A stretch of 34,224 bases of DNA from an uncultured Bacteroidaceae bacterium. Lineage in GTDB: Bacteria; Bacteroidota; Bacteroidia; Bacteroidales; Bacteroidaceae. The notes beneath the pieces are model-generated. The model ran no database searches and was not told the DNA's origin. It saw only the letters and a list, made by a program, of their open reading frames with translations. This document shows positions 34,024 through 34,224 of this stretch, one piece after another. The stretch's first letter is position 1; each line of letters starts with the position of its first letter. The DNA lies in contig CAJOEI010000042.1 of the NCBI GenBank assembly GCA_905233465.1, positions 1 to 34,224 of the forward strand, in the 5' to 3' direction. Made by a program: the position numbers and the translations under genes.

Positions 34024-34224
34024 TCATGCAGTTTTAGTCATGACAGATTCCGGATGTGTGAGTTTCCACTTATGTGGTAGCAGTTGCAGTAGTTCCTCAT
34101 GTGACGCTTTTGCATGATATGGCAGCTGGCTGATGACATCGTTCAGATAGTCTCTGGGATTGACATCGTGGTTCCTGCATGTCGCCAGTAGCGAGCAGAC
34201 GACGGCCATGTTCAGGGCAGCCTC
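34024..34224 (-). CDS. IS66-family transposase, C-terminal end (partial)
   Basis: The minus-strand frame enters from the right edge (EAALNMAVVCSLLATCRNHDVNP...) and ends LLPHKWKLTHPESVMTKTA. The pattern AAxxxxSLLATCRxxxVNPRDYLxDVIxxLP followed by ELLQLLPHKWK is the C-terminal region of IS66 TnpC transposases, where the usual text is SLxxTCKxxGxNPxxWLxDVLxRLP and LLPHNW. Only about 66 residues are visible, so completeness of the element cannot be judged. It is the only transposase in the window. Confidence 0.85.
   Translation of the reverse strand, partial: EAALNMAVVCSLLATCRNHDVNPRDYLNDVISQLPYHAKASHEELLQLLPHKWKLTHPESVMTKTA

Overview
The window looks like a chromosomal segment of a Prevotella-like member of the Bacteroidales. 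Supporting signs are Bacteroidetes-type promoters (TAnnTTTG, with a TTTG-like box about 20 nt upstream), an apparent lack of Shine-Dalgarno sequences, secreted enzymes ending in a Prevotella-type tail (Y-[DN]-L-[AS]-G-[QR] ... KG-[IV]-x-I-x-x-G-[RK]-K), a sodium-pump methylmalonyl-CoA decarboxylase operon typical of propionate formers, and sialic-acid/mucin-glycan enzymes. The assignment rests on reading alone; no database was searched.

Layout. 1-7678, minus strand: rsmI, a coiled-coil lipoprotein, hflX, a decapitated C-terminal tail, and a very large sialidase that runs off the left edge. 7683-9653, plus strand: thymidine kinase and an AI-2E/PerM-type membrane protein, divergent from rsmI. 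9784-13595: a secreted HExxH metallopeptidase split by a single-base frameshift. 13735-17960: the decarboxylase operon (carboxyltransferase, OadG-like gamma, a biotin carrier with two biotin domains, OadB-like beta), closed by a strong hairpin. 18093-22466: a GH20 hexosaminidase fused to a GH33 sialidase. 22520-26276: xseA, a lipoprotein with 5'-nucleotidase domains in reversed order, and an RsmI-like methyltransferase. 26376-28075, minus strand: HIT protein, GreA, a small lipoprotein. 28216-33558, plus strand: a YejM/PbgA-like membrane sulfatase-fold protein, CCA-adding enzyme, thymidylate synthase, and a DHFR-Nudix fusion. 33559-34224: a non-coding stretch with repeats and hairpins, then the 3' end of an IS66-type transposase running off the right edge.

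How the genes work together. The two sialidases, the hexosaminidase domain and the metallopeptidase are exported and probably act on host or dietary glycoproteins. The two sialidases share a beta-rich accessory module. thyA and folA-nudix form a thymidylate/folate pair. The decarboxylase operon couples methylmalonyl-CoA decarboxylation to Na+ export.

The most unusual property is a dense set of short-period repeats. Degenerate tandem arrays of 7-bp units (AAAGTTG/AAAGTTT, AATTATG/AATTGTG, CAATGGT types; occasionally 8-10 bp) fill many spacers between co-directional genes exactly from stop codon to start codon. They supply stop codons, start codons, a signal-peptide N-terminus and in-frame protein linkers. 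Some are combined with tiny GC-rich hairpins and a 44-bp conserved block. A second family of C/G-rich palindromes (CTCCCCTCCC...GGGAGGGG plus a G-rich tail) occurs four times. I found no tRNA, rRNA or CRISPR array.
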